From contig JAUWZT010000079.1 of the NCBI GenBank assembly GCA_030615145.1, positions 1-13,428 of the forward strand: a DNA stretch of 13,428 nt, in the 5' to 3' direction. The stretch is from Promethearchaeota archaeon (lineage in GTDB: Archaea > Asgardarchaeota > Lokiarchaeia > Sigyniarchaeales > SOKP01). Below are positions 12,444 through 13,428 of this stretch, piece after piece. The translations under genes and the position numbers were made by a program. The stretch's first letter is position 1. Each line of letters begins with the position of its first letter. Under the pieces are notes generated by a model, which ran no database searches, was not told the DNA's origin, and saw only the letters and a program-made list of their open reading frames with translations.

Positions 12444-13428
12444 TTATAGTATACCAATACTCTTTTCTTTTAAAATTTTCATTATTCTTTTAGCCTCTTC
12501 CTCATTTCCAATAATTTCCATAACCTTTAGTTTTTCTTCATCACTAATATTGTTGAATTTATTATTTTCTATAATATCTTCAGCAAATTTTTTCAATTCA
12601 CTGAACATCTCTAATTCTTCATAACTTCTTATGATCCAGAAGACATCAACTTTATCCAAATAACTTTTAAGTGCTTTATTGAAAAATATTTTAGCTTTAT
12701 CAATATTTCCTGTTTCTCGTAAATAATAACCCGCAGAAAACCAGTTTTTCTCTTTAATAAACTTTTCGATACCTTTATTGTAATATATTAAAGATTCTTC
12801 AGAATATCCTAATTCTCGATATAATCTAGCTAAATCACTATAATTTTCTTGTTTTAAATACATATCAGCTGCTTTTTCAATTAAATCAGGTTCTATATCT
12901 TCAGTTCCAAAGATATCAATTTTTGTAGTTATTACTTCTATCCAATCTTCATTGATTATTGCTTTTTCAATACTTTTTTTTGCATATTTCTTTGCTAGTT
13001 CCTTTTGATTAATTATATTATATTCAAACGCTAATAATCCCCAGTCTTCATTTTTATAGCATATATCAATAGTTTCGTAAAACATAAAGTCATCTAGTGA
13101 TTGAGTACTCTTTGTAATTTGCTGTTTTTTTGACACTTCAATCTCTGTAAAAATATTTTTTAAATTTGGAATGAGTTCAAATCTTCTTTTATTTTCAAGG
13201 TAAAGTTCATTTCTGTATAGTTTAATAAGACCAGAATTTAGTTTTCTACCAAAACCTCCTTTAAGCAGAGTCTCATTATGACATTGAAGACATAAAACAG
13301 CTAGATTATCCAATTTATGATTGTTTCTATTTCCATCTAAATGGTGTAGTTGGATCGCTCTTCCAGGAGTTCTACAAACACAACAAGATCTATTAGATAA
13401 AAATAGAGCTATATTTGCTACTTCTTTA
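12444..13428 (-). CDS. HNH nuclease domain joined to TPR-like repeats (5' end outside window)
   Basis: The gene continues past the right edge; codons are readable from 13427. The first 50 visible residues hold a complete HNH domain: RSCCVC (13383-13391), HHLDGN, DNLAVLC and QCHN (to 13277), that is two zinc-binding Cys pairs and the catalytic His. A start at TTG 13313 would cut this domain in half, so it is not the start. After a linker, the remaining 240 residues are helical repeats with a loose TPR-like pattern (AKKYAKKSIEKAIINEDW; LIYYNKGIEKFIKEKNW; AKIFFNKALKSYL). HNH enzymes cut or nick DNA, and the repeats likely mediate protein contacts. It could be a defence nuclease, a homing-type enzyme or a host repair factor; sequence does not decide. 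The low-GC composition matches the neighbours. Confidence 0.8.
   Translation of the reverse strand, partial: KEVANIALFLSNRSCCVCRTPGRAIQLHHLDGNRNNHKLDNLAVLCLQCHNETLLKGGFGRKLNSGLIKLYRNELYLENKRRFELIPNLKNIFTEIEVSKKQQITKSTQSLDDFMFYETIDICYKNEDWGLLAFEYNIINQKELAKKYAKKSIEKAIINEDWIEVITTKIDIFGTEDIEPDLIEKAADMYLKQENYSDLARLYRELGYSEESLIYYNKGIEKFIKEKNWFSAGYYLRETGNIDKAKIFFNKALKSYLDKVDVFWIIRSYEELEMFSELKKFAEDIIENNKFNNISDEEKLKVMEIIGNEEEAKRIMKILKEKSIGIL

Noticed and set aside
13311..13313. TTG 13313 as the start of the HNH/TPR gene
   Set aside because: It would remove the first Cys pair and the HH of the HNH motif, which are clearly encoded upstream in frame.
1..13428. tRNA, rRNA, CRISPR arrays or intact insertion sequences
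   Set aside because: No cloverleaf, no regularly spaced repeats, no terminal inverted repeats around a transposase; only a doubtful 45-codon remnant at 12270-12407.

Overview
The window looks like a piece of an Asgard (Promethearchaeota, Lokiarchaeia-like) genome. The DNA is strongly AT-rich. Promoters carry archaeal TATA boxes; the 9-mer TTTAAATAC recurs before three genes. Several starts have GGTGA-type Shine-Dalgarno sites. The gene set joins archaeal metabolism to eukaryote-like parts: a gelsolin-domain protein, a Rab-like small GTPase and a coiled-coil/zinc-ribbon protein. No tRNA, rRNA, CRISPR array or intact mobile element was seen.

Layout. 1-394 (-): N-terminal part of a protein resembling Asgard 4Fe-4S proteins, cut by the left edge. 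559-1583 (+): a small cupin and a flavin reductase-like flavoprotein. 1609-2418 (-): gelsolin-domain protein with a duplicated C-terminal helical module. 2635-3597 (+): DNA N4/N6 methyltransferase, probably starting at a non-canonical ATT. 3612-4358 (-): membrane-anchored SAM methyltransferase. 4546-4755 (+): a 69-residue ORF with four in-frame TGA codons that fall on or next to conserved cysteine positions of the GDCCVxC (seleno)protein family. I read it as a multi-selenocysteine selenoprotein, with a structured 3' UTR that may hold the SECIS. 5000-5485 (+): ICMT/PEMT-like membrane methyltransferase, followed by an inverted degraded remnant of a related gene (5567-5692). 5844-6740 (-): carotenoid hydratase-like membrane protein. 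6832-7851 (-): Na+/Ca2+ exchanger-type antiporter. 7975-8532 and 8632-9105 (+): F420-dependent reductase-like protein and flavodoxin. 9151-10395 (-): coiled-coil/zinc-ribbon protein, divergent from the Rab-like GTPase (10539-11084, +). 11205-11510 (+) and 11682-11978 (-): convergent paralogues of an unrecognised family of about 100 residues. 12444-13428 (-): HNH nuclease domain joined to TPR-like repeats, cut by the right edge.

The genes do not form one pathway. Most are single transcription units with their own TATA box, and several convergent pairs are separated by short hairpins with T-runs. Two themes stand out: redox flavin/F420/thiol chemistry (flavin reductase, F420 reductase, flavodoxin, selenoprotein, the Fe-S-associated fragment) and eukaryote-like cell-biology proteins (gelsolin, GTPase, coiled coil). 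The most notable item is the selenoprotein, which ordinary ORF calling breaks into pieces at its TGA codons.
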